Shown here piece after piece: positions 25,689 through 35,932 of a stretch of 64,000 nucleotides of DNA. Made by a program: the position numbers and the translations under genes. The notes under the pieces are model-generated. The model saw only the letters and a program-made list of their open reading frames with translations, was not told the DNA's origin and did no database searches. Position 1 is the first letter of the stretch, and each line of letters opens with the position of its first letter. The DNA comes from Bradyrhizobium sp. NDS-1 (lineage in GTDB: Bacteria; Pseudomonadota; Alphaproteobacteria; Rhizobiales; Xanthobacteraceae): the NCBI RefSeq assembly GCF_032918005.1, contig NZ_CP136628.1, forward strand, positions 5,007,501-5,071,500, read 5' to 3'.

Positions 25689-26576
25689 TTATCGCGAAGC
25701 GAATTGGGGCAGCCGCACGATTTCGTTTAAATATCTGCCGTAGCCGCTCTTCTCCAAGGGGCGCGCCAGCGCGAGCAATTGATCGCGATTGATGAAGCCG
25801 ATTCTGAAAGCGACCTCCTCGAGACAGGCAATCTTCATTCCCTGCCGCTTTTCAAGGGTCTGCACGAACGTCCCTGCATCGATGAGTGATTCGACCGTGC
25901 CGGTATCCAGCCAGGCAAACCCCCGTCCCATGCGCTCAACGTGGAGCTCGTTGGCCGAAAGGTAACGCATCTGGAGATCAGTAATCTCGAGCTCGCCGCG
26001 CGCAGATGGCTCGACACGACGAGCGTAGCGGACAACGCGGTGGTCGAAAAAGTACAATCCCGTGATTGCCCAGTTCGAAGCTGGCAGCCTGGGTTTCTCC
26101 TCGATCGACACCGGGCGGTCCGCCTCATCGAACGCGACGACGCCATATCGCTCCGGGTCGCGTACGTGATAGGCAAACACTGTTGCGCCTTCTTCACGTC
26201 CTGCCGCTCTGGCAAGCAACTCGCTCAGGCCGTCGCCGAAGAAAATATTGTCTCCAAGCACCATCGCCACGCGATCGTTTCCGATGAAATCCGCACCCAC
26301 GATGAACGCGTCCGCGAGACCGGCGGGTCGGGCTTGTTCCGCGTAGCTGAGCCGGATGCCCCACTGGCTACCATCCCCCAGCAATCGCTCGAACTGACAC
26401 CGGTCTGAAGGCGTAGTGATGATCAGAATTTCGCGGATCCCCGCCAACATCAGCGTCGACAGGGGATAATAGATCATTGGCTTGTCATAGATCGGGAGCA
26501 ACTGCTTGCTGACCACGCGCGTTATCGGATAGAGCCGCGTTCCGCTGCCGCCAGCCAGCACGATTCCCTTCAGCAT
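25689..26576 (-). CDS. rfbA: Glucose-1-phosphate thymidylyltransferase
   Basis: This 295-residue protein has the full RmlA signature: [17 protein letters not shown] at the N-terminus, [55 protein letters not shown] and [16 protein letters not shown]. It makes dTDP-glucose from dTTP and glucose-1-phosphate, the first step of dTDP-L-rhamnose synthesis. ATG 26576 with GGAGAAACCG upstream fits the usual family length; the frame is open much further upstream inside rfbD but that stretch is not homologous. It is the last gene of rfbCBDA and starts within the 3' end of rfbD. Confidence 0.95.
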   Translation of the reverse strand: MLKGIVLAGGSGTRLYPITRVVSKQLLPIYDKPMIYYPLSTLMLAGIREILIITTPSDRCQFERLLGDGSQWGIRLSYAEQARPAGLADAFIVGADFIGNDRVAMVLGDNIFFGDGLSELLARAAGREEGATVFAYHVRDPERYGVVAFDEADRPVSIEEKPRLPASNWAITGLYFFDHRVVRYARRVEPSARGELEITDLQMRYLSANELHVERMGRGFAWLDTGTVESLIDAGTFVQTLEKRQGMKIACLEEVAFRIGFINRDQLLALARPLEKSGYGRYLNEIVRLPQFASR

Positions 26577-27474
26577 CGGTTTCTCCTTCTCCGACCAGCT
26601 GGTCCAGACAAGATTCCAGTGACTGGCGCCAAGGTGCCAATCGAATCCCGAACACACGTTCGGCCTTGGATGAGTCCAGGCGCGAGTTCCGAGGTCGACG
26701 CGCAGCAGTTGGAAACTCCTCGGTCGTAATCGCCTCGAGCGTCGGAATCCGCGCTCCACGACGGGAACGCTCGTGAAAGATCGCCTCTGCAAAATCGTAC
26801 CAGCTTGCCTCGCCTTGACCCGCGAGATGAAAGATGCCGGCGATGGCCCTGCGATCGTCCGCTACGGACCGTTGTGCGATCCGGAGGACGGCTTCCGCGA
26901 GGTCGAACGCGTAGGTCGGATTTCCACATTGGTCGCGGACAACCCTTACAATTTGCCGCGTCTCGCATAACCGCAGCATCGTCCGGACGAAATTGCTGCC
27001 ATAGGGACTGTAAAGCCACGAGCACCTGATCACCGTCGCAAGCGGGTGCGCGGCCAATACAGCAGCTTCACCGGCAAGCTTGGATGCGCCGTAGACGTTC
27101 AGCGGCGCCGGAATGTCGGTTTCGTCGTAGGCATCGGACTTCGCACCGTCGAACACGTAATCGGTCGACAGATGGATCAGCGGAATGTTCATGTGCCACG
27201 CGACATCTCCCAGCGCCGCCGCGCCATCGCGGTTGATGCTGAACGCCCTCGCTCTTTCGGATTCGGCCTGATCTACCGCTGTATAGGCGGCCGTGTTGAT
27301 GATTGCGGAAGGCGCGATCGACGCGATGAGTTTCTCGATCCCTTCGCGGTTCTCCAGATCGAGCTCTGGGCGCCCGAGAGTCACCGCAAGCAGACCGCGC
27401 ATTGCGGCAAGTTCTCGAAGACACCTTGCCAACTGGCCATTGCGTCCGGCGATGAGGATGGGTCGATCTGTCAT
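26485..27474 (-). CDS. rfbD: dTDP-4-dehydrorhamnose reductase
   Basis: This 329-residue protein has the RmlD motifs: [14 protein letters not shown] (a slightly altered GxxGxxG), [34 protein letters not shown] with the Tyr-Lys pair, and [18 protein letters not shown]. It reduces dTDP-4-keto-L-rhamnose to dTDP-L-rhamnose with NAD(P)H. ATG 27474 is eight bases after the rfbB stop. The last 30 or so residues are read entirely inside rfbA (92-base overlap) and exceed the normal family C-terminus, suggesting loss of an earlier stop codon. The extra tail probably has no function. Confidence 0.93.
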   Translation of the reverse strand: MTDRPILIAGRNGQLARCLRELAAMRGLLAVTLGRPELDLENREGIEKLIASIAPSAIINTAAYTAVDQAESERARAFSINRDGAAALGDVAWHMNIPLIHLSTDYVFDGAKSDAYDETDIPAPLNVYGASKLAGEAAVLAAHPLATVIRCSWLYSPYGSNFVRTMLRLCETRQIVRVVRDQCGNPTYAFDLAEAVLRIAQRSVADDRRAIAGIFHLAGQGEASWYDFAEAIFHERSRRGARIPTLEAITTEEFPTAARRPRNSRLDSSKAERVFGIRLAPWRQSLESCLDQLVGEGETDAEGNRAGWRQRNAALSDNARGQQAVAPDL

Positions 27475-27481
27475 CTTCAAC

Positions 27482-28540
27482 TCAGCTTTGGGCGGCCAGG
27501 AGACCCAGCCGCGAGCCGTCATAGACGCCGCAGCGAGCACGTTCCCACCATGTGCGGTTCTTGAGATACCATCCGACGGTTTGGGCCAGGCCCTGTTCGA
27601 AGGTTCGCTTGGGTTCCCAGCCGAGTTCGCGACGTGCCTTCGATGCGTCGATCGCATAGCGCGCATCATGTCCCGGACGATCCGGTACGAACGTAATGAG
27701 GGAACGTCTCGATCCGGCGCCCGGAGACAATCGATCGACAACGTCACAAATCCGAGTGACGACCTCCAGGTTGGATCGCTGAGCATCTCCTCCGAAATTG
27801 TACTTCTCGCCAGGCCTTCCTTCGTACAGAAGGCATACTAAGCCTGCGGCATGATCATCGACGTGAAGCCAGTCTCGAATATTCCTGCCGTTGCCATAGA
27901 CTGGCAGAGGCTTCCGGTCGATGGCATTCAGGATCGTCAGCGGGATAAGCTTCTCCGGAAACTGATACGGACCGTAATTGTTCGAGCAGTTCGATACGAT
28001 AACCGGCAGGCCGTAAGTTCGAAACCACGCGAGTGCGAGGTGGTCCGAGGCCGCCTTGCTCGCCGAATATGGGGAGCTCGGCTTATAGGGCGTGTCCTCG
28101 CGGAACAAGTCGTCGGGACCCAACGAGCCGTAGACTTCGTCAGTCGACACGTGGATGAAGCGGAACTGCTTCCGCCTCGAAGACGGCAGACGTTCGTAGT
28201 AGGCTCTGGCAGCCTCCAACAGCGTATAGGTGCCAACTACATTGGTATTGACGAAGGCGTCGGGCCCGTTGATCGAGCGGTCGACGTGGCTTTCGGCGGC
28301 CAGATGTATGATCGCATCCGGTTCATAGTCGGCGAACGCAAAATCCATGGTCTCACGATCGCAAATGTCGGACTGCAGGAATGCGTAAGTCTCCAGTCGC
28401 TCGATGCTCGCGAGCGACGCCAGGTTGGCTGCGTATGTCAACTTGTCGACGTTGATCACCGCAGCACCCGTCTGTAGCACCAAACGGCGACAGACCGCAG
28501 AACCGATAAAACCCGCTCCGCCGGTTACCAAGATACGCAT
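27482..28540 (-). CDS. rfbB: dTDP-glucose 4,6-dehydratase
   Basis: This 352-residue protein has [27 protein letters not shown], the catalytic [10 protein letters not shown] segment, [12 protein letters not shown] with Tyr-Lys, [19 protein letters not shown] and [10 protein letters not shown], all diagnostic of RmlB. It converts dTDP-glucose to dTDP-4-keto-6-deoxyglucose with bound NAD. ATG 28540 starts 14 bases after the rfbC stop; the open frame upstream to 28642 lies inside rfbC and is non-homologous. The product could also be drawn off by the 4-aminotransferase of the neighbouring operon, which is inference. Confidence 0.95.
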   Translation of the reverse strand: MRILVTGGAGFIGSAVCRRLVLQTGAAVINVDKLTYAANLASLASIERLETYAFLQSDICDRETMDFAFADYEPDAIIHLAAESHVDRSINGPDAFVNTNVVGTYTLLEAARAYYERLPSSRRKQFRFIHVSTDEVYGSLGPDDLFREDTPYKPSSPYSASKAASDHLALAWFRTYGLPVIVSNCSNNYGPYQFPEKLIPLTILNAIDRKPLPVYGNGRNIRDWLHVDDHAAGLVCLLYEGRPGEKYNFGGDAQRSNLEVVTRICDVVDRLSPGAGSRRSLITFVPDRPGHDARYAIDASKARRELGWEPKRTFEQGLAQTVGWYLKNRTWWERARCGVYDGSRLGLLAAQS

Positions 28541-28554
28541 TCTACCCGTCTCCA

Positions 28555-29112
28555 CTAGTCGAAAACGCAACCGAGCTGGCTGAGCGTAGGAAGGGTCTGG
28601 TCCCTTGGCGACACCTGGGCTTCCGAGGGCGTCACGGGCCACTCGATCGCCAACGTTGGATCAGCCCAATAGACGCCACCGTCATGACTTGGGGCATAGA
28701 CCTGGTCGACCTTGTACAAGACGACGGTCTTGGGCTGCAGCGTACAGAAACCGTGCGCGAATCCCTTCGGAATGAAGACTTGATCACCGCTCTCACTATC
28801 CAGTTGGATCGCGATGTGCTTGCCGTAGCTGGGCGATGAACGCCGAAGGTCAACTGCAATATCGAGAATCGCTCCGCTCAACACCCGTATCAACTTCGCC
28901 TGCGCGAAGGGCGGGCGCTGGAAGTGCAAGCCGCGCACCGTGCCGACCCGATCCGAGCTGGACTGATTATCCTGAGAGAAGTCATGAAGAATTCCCTTCT
29001 CCGCAAAAGCCGATCGCTGAAAAGTCTCGCAGAAGTAACCGCGGGCGTCAGAAAACCGATCTGGGCGAATGACTTTGACATCGGGGATCGCCAAGGATCG
29101 CAGTTCCAACAT
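28555..29112 (-). CDS. rfbC: dTDP-4-dehydrorhamnose 3,5-epimerase
   Basis: This 185-residue cupin has the RmlC motifs [34 protein letters not shown], the catalytic histidine in [22 protein letters not shown], and [14 protein letters not shown] with the active-site tyrosine. It epimerises C3 and C5 of dTDP-4-keto-6-deoxyglucose. It is the first gene of rfbCBDA, so its promoter should lie in the 29113-29467 gap shared with the divergent wzc-type gene. Confidence 0.95.
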   Translation of the reverse strand: MLELRSLAIPDVKVIRPDRFSDARGYFCETFQRSAFAEKGILHDFSQDNQSSSDRVGTVRGLHFQRPPFAQAKLIRVLSGAILDIAVDLRRSSPSYGKHIAIQLDSESGDQVFIPKGFAHGFCTLQPKTVVLYKVDQVYAPSHDGGVYWADPTLAIEWPVTPSEAQVSPRDQTLPTLSQLGCVFD

Positions 29113-29467
29113 TGGGTACCCTCCTGCCCTCTCTCAATTCGGATCGGGCTTCGATGCGGTGGACCATAATCCCCGGTGGAGTTAATTTTCCGCCCCCTCA
29201 ATCCACGCCTAAACGCTCGCCTTATTTTTAAGAAGCCGCCCGGGCGGCAATCGCAAACTACGGAAATGTCTTCGAATTCTTTTAAGACATGCCAGAGTTG
29301 AGCCGCGACGTCGTTATTTTAATCGCAATTCAATTAATATATGATTTATTTAATTTGGCAAGTGGATTTTTACAAGCTATATAATATCTCGCCTTCCCGC
29401 AGGCCTCATTAAATCTGGGTTTGCGGGTGGAAGGCCGCAACGTGACCCAGCGTCGGACAGGTACGTG
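29113..29467 (+). promoter_or_regulatory. Divergent regulatory gap between rfbC and the wzc-type gene
   Basis: This 355-base stretch without a supported gene separates two divergent polysaccharide operons. A markedly AT-rich block lies at 29318-29392, with several ATTAA/TTAAT steps, inside otherwise GC-rich DNA. No convincing small ORF or hairpin terminator was seen. Both operon promoters must be here, but I cannot assign boxes reliably. The AT block is a plausible target of nucleoid proteins such as the H-NS paralogues encoded at 35.5-37 kb. Confidence 0.45.
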
Positions 29468-31798
29468 ATGCTTCATAACAATCTTCAACACACGGATAGA
29501 ATGCGGCTGCCGGTAAACGGACTGCCTCAACCCGCCCAGGCAGACGGCGGAGGAATCACCGACGTCATCAATTTCGGCATCGGGCTTCTAAGGCGCCAGT
29601 ATCTCGTCATTCTCGTCACTGCCGTACTCGCCACTGCGGCCAGCCTGCTCTACCTCCATTTGGTCCCTCCAACCTATACGGCGCAGATTCAGATCCTCTT
29701 GGCCAATCCAAGGCCTCAATTTGTCCAGCAGCAATCACTTCTAGCCGAGCCGGCTTTCGACCTCAGTCAAATCGAGACTCAGCTACAGCTCCTGAGGTCG
29801 AAGGCCACCGCGGCTGCGGTAATCGATCAGCTGAAACTGACCGAAGATCCGGATTTCAAGCCGTCCGGCCTATCTTTTCAGTCGCTCTGGCAACGAGTTC
29901 GGTCGTTGGCCTCAACCGGATCGAAGAAAGATGCGCCACCCGAGACGCATGGCGAACCATCGGACAATCTCGTAGACACATTTCTCAGTCGGCTCTCCGC
30001 TGGACGGATCGGATACAGCAACGTCATTGAGATCAGCTTCAGTTCGAGCAACGCAGCCCGAGCCGCCGAGATCGTGAACGCGGTAGCCAACACTTATGTT
30101 GCAGACCAGCTCAATGCAAAGTTCGACGCCAACCGCAGGGCGACCACCTGGCTGCAGGAGAGGTTGCGCGATCTCGGCGATCAGGCCCTCGCTGCACAAC
30201 GTGCCGTTGACGTCTACAAGGCCCAAAACAACATCGTTTCTCTGGACGGAAAACCCATCGACGAGCAACAGATCACGGAAACCAACAATCGATTGGCCGC
30301 GGCACGTGCTCAAACGTCCGAAGCCACCGCCAAGTTGGCTCGCTACGACACCCTCCTTTCTATCGATCCGAAAAAGCCGTCCTCGATAGACAATCTGGAT
30401 GCTATCGGGACCGACGCGCTGAACAGCCAGATCATTACGGGGCTGCGCCAGCAATATCTGGAGCTCACCAGACGTGAGGCCGAGTTAGCGGCCAGGGTCG
30501 GTCGCGACCACCTGGCCGTCGTCAATATCCGGAACCGCGCGAGAGAGTTCCGCGTCTCCATCTTCGACGAGGTCAGGAGACTTGCAGAGGTCAGCCGAAG
30601 CGAGTTCGAACTCGCCAAACAGCGCCAGGAAGAAATCGAAAAGCAGTTATCGCGAGCCGTTTCGCAGTCCCGTTCGGTCAATTCTGCTGAACTCACCATC
30701 AAGGATTTGGAAAGCCGGGCAAAGGGCTTGCGTAGCTTGTACGAGACCTTCCTGCAGCGTTACATGGGCTCCGCACAGCAGGAGACATTTCCCACATCGG
30801 ACACACGTGTACTCTTTCCGGCGTCGCCGCCGGCGAGCAAGAGCAAGCCGAAGACAAGGTTGGTACTGGCGCTTGGCATTCTCGGCGGTCTCGCGCTAGG
30901 CATCGGCTTGGCACTCCTCAGGGATCTAATGGACCGTGTCTTTCGGACTTCGTCACAAGTGGAAACCGTGCTGGAGTTGCCTTGTCTATCTATGGTCCCA
31001 TTGTTGCCGGCCGGCAAATCTCCGAAAATACCCGTTCGCCTCCAGAAAACAGATGATGATGTTCAACAACGGATAGTTTCATCTCCAACCGCAATTCATC
31101 GGACCGTGATCGGAATGCCGCTATCTCGATACACCGAGGCGATTCGTTCTATCAAGCTGGCCATCGACCACAATCCGGGGAAGGCGCAGGTCGTCGGCGT
31201 TACGTCTGCCCTACCGAATGAGGGGAAGACCACGATTGCAGCCTCGCTCGCGCAACTAGTCGGGCACACCGGAAAGAAGGCTATCATCGTCGATTGCGAC
31301 CTCAGGAATCCCTCGCTAACTGCCATCTTTGCGCCAAAAGCGGCCTGTGGAATCATCGAAGTTGCAAACGGCAGCCGGTCGCTCTCCGATGCAATCTGGC
31401 GGGATCCGACGACCAATCTTACATTTCTGCCCGCCGTGCGGCCTGGACCTCTGCTCCACACCAGCGAAATTCTTTGCGCCGACGCTATAAGCAAGCTGTT
31501 CGGCCGTTTACGCGCCGAATATGACTACGTCATCGTCGACCTTCCTCCCCTGACCCCGTTGGTCGACGTTCGGGCCACTTCATCTCTGATTGACTGCTAC
31601 ATTCTCGTTGTTGAATGGGGCAGGACAAAAATAGATGTCGTACAACACGCACTGCACACGGCACCAAACATTCACGAGTCGCTGATTGGAGCAGTTCTCA
31701 GCAAGACGGACACTAAGGCGATGGCCCGATATGACGGTCATCGAAGCTACTATTATCATGATAGCCATTACATCCGTTATGGTCTTTCTGGCTCTTGA
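29468..31798 (+). CDS. Polysaccharide co-polymerase with tyrosine autokinase domain (Wzc/ExoP-like)
   Basis: This is a 776-residue protein. The Wzz domain is bounded by membrane segments near residues 45-65 (YLVILVTAVLATAASLLYL) and 455-480 (LVLALGILGGLALGIGLALL), with a long coiled-coil periplasmic part between. The BY-kinase domain has Walker A SALPNEGKTT near 580, Walker A' AIIVDCDLRNPSL and Walker B YVIVDLPPL. The tail is a tyrosine cluster (YYYHDSHYIRYG) for autophosphorylation. It controls chain length and assembly of a Wzx/Wzy-type polysaccharide. The start is GTG 29465 or ATG 29468. It leads a plus-strand group with the Wzy-like and sugar transferase genes. Confidence 0.92.
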   Translation: MLHNNLQHTDRMRLPVNGLPQPAQADGGGITDVINFGIGLLRRQYLVILVTAVLATAASLLYLHLVPPTYTAQIQILLANPRPQFVQQQSLLAEPAFDLSQIETQLQLLRSKATAAAVIDQLKLTEDPDFKPSGLSFQSLWQRVRSLASTGSKKDAPPETHGEPSDNLVDTFLSRLSAGRIGYSNVIEISFSSSNAARAAEIVNAVANTYVADQLNAKFDANRRATTWLQERLRDLGDQALAAQRAVDVYKAQNNIVSLDGKPIDEQQITETNNRLAAARAQTSEATAKLARYDTLLSIDPKKPSSIDNLDAIGTDALNSQIITGLRQQYLELTRREAELAARVGRDHLAVVNIRNRAREFRVSIFDEVRRLAEVSRSEFELAKQRQEEIEKQLSRAVSQSRSVNSAELTIKDLESRAKGLRSLYETFLQRYMGSAQQETFPTSDTRVLFPASPPASKSKPKTRLVLALGILGGLALGIGLALLRDLMDRVFRTSSQVETVLELPCLSMVPLLPAGKSPKIPVRLQKTDDDVQQRIVSSPTAIHRTVIGMPLSRYTEAIRSIKLAIDHNPGKAQVVGVTSALPNEGKTTIAASLAQLVGHTGKKAIIVDCDLRNPSLTAIFAPKAACGIIEVANGSRSLSDAIWRDPTTNLTFLPAVRPGPLLHTSEILCADAISKLFGRLRAEYDYVIVDLPPLTPLVDVRATSSLIDCYILVVEWGRTKIDVVQHALHTAPNIHESLIGAVLSKTDTKAMARYDGHRSYYYHDSHYIRYGLSGS

Positions 31799-31873
31799 GG
31801 CTGTCTCATAGCGGCCCGCACTCATCTGACGTGCGAGATCAGCGGAGCGGCCGCACCACACGACGGTGTTTAC

Positions 31874-33886
31874 ATGATGGTTTGGCTTGTCATATTGGCC
31901 GAGTTAGTGGCGATTACCGCGGCGTTTGCAATGCCTGAAAGCCTGCAAGGCTGGGTGGTGGCATCCCTGGTACTTGCAGCGGCGGCGCTGGTGGTCGCGA
32001 TCTCTCCATCGTCCTCCTCCCTTGGGCTCGCCAAACTGCTTCGGCCCGGTCTCGTTGTCGTACTCGCGGCTCCGGTGCTCTGGATGGCGTTGCAGGCAGT
32101 GCCGATGCCGATGGGCAAACTCGGCAATCCCATTTGGGCGGCTGCATCGGCGGCCTTGAACGAGCCGCTCGCCCAAATGATCACAGTCGATACCGGGGCG
32201 ACAATATTCTCGCTGGCGCAGTATTGCGCTGTACTCGCCGCGGCCCTCATCACGGCCGTCATCTCGCTTGACCGATATCGCGCGGCGCATGTCCTGCACA
32301 TTCTGCTGTTGATAGCCACAATTGCTACGACCATGTGGTTCGACAAGGAAGCAACCGCTGTCGCCGGGCCAAATGGCTCAACAGTCGCAGTGCTCGGTGT
32401 CTTGCTCTCCTGCGCAACGGCAATACGAGCGGTCGATCAGTTGTTGCGACACAGTCGGCCAGGAACAATTGCGACAGCCCCGCTCCCTGCTCTGTCCGCC
32501 GCGACAATTGCAATGATGATCTGCATGGCCGCGCTGCTTGTTCGGGCCAATTCAGCTGCAGTCGTTGCCGCCCTCCTCGGATCTGTAATCCTGCTCTCAG
32601 TATTTGCTATTCGCAGGTGGTTTCTAGGCTTGTGGGGTACTGCTGGTGTTCTCGCAACCACCGCGATCGTCTTCATTACCATCGCGACAGTCATTCCCTT
32701 CAAGACGAACACCGACCTGACGATCGCCTTGTCGACGAGCAGTCAGAGCGCAACAGAGCTGATGCTCCAGGACGTTGGGCTGGCGGGATCCGGCGCGGGT
32801 GCTTCGACCGTGCTCTTGCCGGTTTACCAGGACGTTGAAGTCGGCGCCTCGCGAGAAAGGCCAACTGCCGCCGCCGCGATCGTTATTGATATGGGGTGGG
32901 CCTTCCTTTGCGGGCTCGTGGTTATTGCAATGCTCGGCGCTTGTATTCTGATGAGGCGCACTCTGTCGCGCACCTACGATTACGTGTTCCCAGCCCTGGG
33001 CGCTGCCGCTTCGATTGCAGTGACGGTACTGGCCTTTTCTGACCACGGAATTCTGGGTTTGGGCGCGTCGCTTCTGGCCGCCGCCCTTTTTGGGCTGGCG
33101 TGGGGGCAAAGCGTTCCCGGCGCGGGACGCGACGTCATATCCCTGGAACCAAAAGAGACCTCCGACCGGATCGCAGTTCAAGCACCGGCGTCTCCTCGGA
33201 GGTTCGCGTCAGCATTCGTCACCATGTGGCCCCGCATCACCTTGATGGTGCTTGGAATCGTACTGATCCTGCAGGCAGTATGGATGGTCCTCCCTGAGTT
33301 GTATCTCGGTGGGCGATCTTCCTTATTGTCAGCTGTGTCGACTGCAACAGGCTGGCCGAACGGAATCTCGAAGCCAGGTTCGGTAGCGGCAGCCCGTGAA
33401 GACCTATGGATCCGAGGCGGATCAAGATTCAACTGGGATTCGGCTGTAGCTGCGGACGAGCAACGGACGGCTCCTGTAGTGACTTCGAGTGTGCTTGCTC
33501 GTGCATTGCGCTCTTCGCCGCTCCGGGGCGACATTTGGCTCATGCTCGCGGCGAGGTCGAAGCACAATTCGTCCCAATCCAGCACGGCAGCGATGCTCAA
33601 GATGTCGTACTATACCGCGCCGAACGATTTGGATCTGGTTCCGTTACGCTTATCCGTCGCACTGGCTACGGATGGCGTGGTACGAGAGCCTGAGTTTCGT
33701 GAATTGATCAAGCGGGACATCAGCCTCGTCGTTAGACATCGGCCAGCCCTCAGGCCGGCGTTTGTGACCGCATACCGGTCAGCCTCGGCCGACGGGAAGA
33801 TCTATCTGGAGGGCCTGATTTCGGAACTGGATCCGGCGTACCTCGACCAAGTGCGCACGCGGAATTCCCAACAGGGTTCTCGATAA
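31874..33886 (+). CDS. Polytopic membrane protein, probable Wzy-like polysaccharide polymerase
   Basis: This is a 670-residue protein. About 13 hydrophobic segments fill the first 460 residues (for example LVILAELVAITAAFAM, LVVVLAAPVLWMALQAV, FLCGLVVIAMLGACIL), with a periplasmic-looking loop near 300-340. After a last membrane segment (TLMVLGIVLILQAVWMVL) comes a soluble C-terminal domain of about 180 residues. The architecture matches O-antigen-ligase/Wzy proteins of EPS loci, but I see no diagnostic motif, so the assignment rests on topology and position between the wzc-type and wbaP-type genes. ATG 31874 or the adjacent ATG 31877 may be used. Confidence 0.6.
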   Translation: MMVWLVILAELVAITAAFAMPESLQGWVVASLVLAAAALVVAISPSSSSLGLAKLLRPGLVVVLAAPVLWMALQAVPMPMGKLGNPIWAAASAALNEPLAQMITVDTGATIFSLAQYCAVLAAALITAVISLDRYRAAHVLHILLLIATIATTMWFDKEATAVAGPNGSTVAVLGVLLSCATAIRAVDQLLRHSRPGTIATAPLPALSAATIAMMICMAALLVRANSAAVVAALLGSVILLSVFAIRRWFLGLWGTAGVLATTAIVFITIATVIPFKTNTDLTIALSTSSQSATELMLQDVGLAGSGAGASTVLLPVYQDVEVGASRERPTAAAAIVIDMGWAFLCGLVVIAMLGACILMRRTLSRTYDYVFPALGAAASIAVTVLAFSDHGILGLGASLLAAALFGLAWGQSVPGAGRDVISLEPKETSDRIAVQAPASPRRFASAFVTMWPRITLMVLGIVLILQAVWMVLPELYLGGRSSLLSAVSTATGWPNGISKPGSVAAAREDLWIRGGSRFNWDSAVAADEQRTAPVVTSSVLARALRSSPLRGDIWLMLAARSKHNSSQSSTAAMLKMSYYTAPNDLDLVPLRLSVALATDGVVREPEFRELIKRDISLVVRHRPALRPAFVTAYRSASADGKIYLEGLISELDPAYLDQVRTRNSQQGSR

Positions 33887-34026
33887 GAAGCCACGACCTT
33901 TGATCAACAGGCGCTCGCGGTTCCGGCGACAATGGGGCGCACGAATCAAATTGCCGGAACCGATATTTCCACTTGATAAACTTGAGTAATTAATAATAAA
34001 TTAAATATTAAATAGAAGGGCCCGCC

Positions 34027-35496
34027 ATGAATTTCGTGAACCGACATTTCCCCGAACGGGAGGTTACGGATCGTGTCAGTCCCAAGCCTGCAATATCCCG
34101 CCAGCATAAATGGCCTCTCCGTTATGATGCGGTCGAGCACGTGGCGCTTGGTGCGGATATTGCAACCATTCTATTTGCGAGCATCGTTTCTACATTGCTC
34201 TACCAGGCTCAGCATGGGCAAGCCGCAGTCGGCTTGGAGAACGCACTTGGCCCGGCGCTAGTCAGCGCAGCTTGCCTCGTTTGCCTGCTGAAGACCTATG
34301 GGCTCTATCAGCCGGTTGAGCTCCTTGCCCTCCGAAATCAGATACGCGTGGTCTGTCTGGCTTGGGCGTCGTCGGTGCTTTTCATTTGGGCGGTGTACGG
34401 CTTTGCAATTCACCCGGGGGCATCCCAGCAAGCAGGCCTGCTCTTCGTCGTTATCGGTCTGGGTTTGCTTTTGGCCGAGCGGTGGGGAGTCAAGGTGCTT
34501 CTCGGAAGAGCCCTGAGCGGCAGAAAGTTCGCCAACACAAATATCGTTCTGATCAGCGATCAACCATTGTCGAAGAACGTGGGATTGTCCGAAACCCTGT
34601 CTATGCACGGATATTCCGTGAAGGGACGATTCAGCTTGCCTCCATTTGGCTTCGGTCCTGCCAGCCGAAGGCGTCTCACGGCCCGCGTCATCGACCACAT
34701 TCGCACCTGCCAGCTCGATCAGGTGGTGGTGGAAGCAGACCCGGAGCGATGGCCTGAATTGCGAGCCTTTGTTGCCGATTTGCGCGTATTGCCGTTCCCG
34801 ATCATATTCGTGCCCGTCGGCACAACGTCCGAATTGCTTCGACACCCTAAGCGGAGTCTTGGAAGTGCTGTTTGCGTAGAACTCCAGCGTGGTCCCCTTA
34901 CGCCGCTGGAGTGCACGATCAAACGGACGATTGATGTTGTCGGCGCGGGCCTCGCCCTCGCTATGTTCGCTCCGCTACTTGCGCTGACTGCAGTGGCCAT
35001 CAAGCTAGATTCTCCCGGCCCTGTATTCTTTCGCCAGCAGCGCTGTGGCTTCAACGGCCAGATATTCTTGATACGCAAATTCCGGACGATGCATGTGCTC
35101 GAGGACGGGCCTGTGATCCTTCAGGCCAACCGCGCCGATCGACGCGTCACCCGCGTCGGCAAATGGCTGCGCCGGACGAGCTTCGATGAACTGCCACAGC
35201 TGCTAAATGTTCTCGACGGCAGCATGTCGCTGGTGGGCCCGCGTCCTCATGCCGTGGCTCACGACAGTGAATTTGACAAGCTCGTGCGCAACTACGCGCT
35301 TCGCCACCGGGTCAGGCCGGGATTGACCGGCTGGGCCCAAGTTCATGGCTGCCGGGGCCCTACCCCCACAGCAGTCATGGTCGAAACACGTGTCCAATAT
35401 GATCTCTGGTACATCGACAACTGGAGTCTCGGGCTGGATCTCGCAATCCTGCTGCGGACGCCCGTCGAGGTTCTAAGAGGGCGCAACGCCTACTAG
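34027..35496 (+). CDS. Undecaprenyl-phosphate sugar phosphotransferase (WbaP/ExoY-like initiating transferase)
   Basis: This is a 489-residue protein. The N-terminal 150 residues hold four to five membrane segments, followed by a CoA-binding-like central domain ([11 protein letters not shown]). The C-terminal bacterial sugar transferase domain from about 295 carries [66 protein letters not shown] and LVGPRPHA. It transfers hexose-1-phosphate to undecaprenyl phosphate, starting repeat-unit synthesis. GAAGGGCCCGCC precedes the ATG, and an AT-rich block (33970-34015) lies before it, so it may have its own promoter. Whether the sugar is Glc, Gal or GlcNAc-1-P cannot be read. Confidence 0.9.
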   Translation: MNFVNRHFPEREVTDRVSPKPAISRQHKWPLRYDAVEHVALGADIATILFASIVSTLLYQAQHGQAAVGLENALGPALVSAACLVCLLKTYGLYQPVELLALRNQIRVVCLAWASSVLFIWAVYGFAIHPGASQQAGLLFVVIGLGLLLAERWGVKVLLGRALSGRKFANTNIVLISDQPLSKNVGLSETLSMHGYSVKGRFSLPPFGFGPASRRRLTARVIDHIRTCQLDQVVVEADPERWPELRAFVADLRVLPFPIIFVPVGTTSELLRHPKRSLGSAVCVELQRGPLTPLECTIKRTIDVVGAGLALAMFAPLLALTAVAIKLDSPGPVFFRQQRCGFNGQIFLIRKFRTMHVLEDGPVILQANRADRRVTRVGKWLRRTSFDELPQLLNVLDGSMSLVGPRPHAVAHDSEFDKLVRNYALRHRVRPGLTGWAQVHGCRGPTPTAVMVETRVQYDLWYIDNWSLGLDLAILLRTPVEVLRGRNAY

Positions 35497-35563
35497 ACCC
35501 AAGACTTATGGGAGTTTCGCCGGCTTTTAGGTCGCCACAATCCTGCCAATCAAACAGCCTCAG

Positions 35564-35932
35564 TCACGCCCGCTGACGAAGCTTCGGACTTGCTTCGCCA
35601 ATGCGAAAATCCTCAATTCTCCGACCAGACTTCATTGCAGCAACCAACCACCGCGGCCGCTTGCCACGCCCCGACCAGGTCTCGGATGTCTGCGGATTCC
35701 GATATTTCGGCAGCACGCGCGGATACTTACGTCTCGGCTTGCCGGTGGAAGACACGCCTTCCCGGCTCGAATCCGCCAAAATAGCCATCCCGCCCCCAAG
35801 TGCCGCTAAGCGCTTTTCGAGTTCGTTCTTTTCCGCCTTGATCCGATCGGACAGAATTCCGCTAATCTCCTCATGAAGCGACCAGAGATCGTCGAGGGAC
35901 ATCGTTTCTAACTCGAGTTTCTTCGCTGACAT
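35564..35932 (-). CDS. H-NS family nucleoid-associated protein (first paralogue)
   Basis: This 122-residue protein has an N-terminal coiled-coil oligomerisation helix (MSLDDLWSLHEEISGILSD), a linker, then the DNA-binding domain KYPRVLPKYRNPQTSETWSG followed by RGKRPRWL, the H-NS/HvrA minor-groove motif in rhizobial form. It binds AT-rich DNA and silences horizontally acquired genes. ATG 35932 fits the family; an in-frame upstream ATG at 35962 is possible. It converges with the sugar transferase gene and lies 670 bases from a second paralogue in the opposite orientation. Confidence 0.88.
   Translation of the reverse strand: MSAKKLELETMSLDDLWSLHEEISGILSDRIKAEKNELEKRLAALGGGMAILADSSREGVSSTGKPRRKYPRVLPKYRNPQTSETWSGRGKRPRWLVAAMKSGRRIEDFRIGEASPKLRQRA

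Noticed and set aside
31799..31873. Inverted GCGGCC/GGCCGC words between the wzc- and wzy-like genes
   Set aside because: No continuous stem or T tract; not a credible terminator or RNA element.
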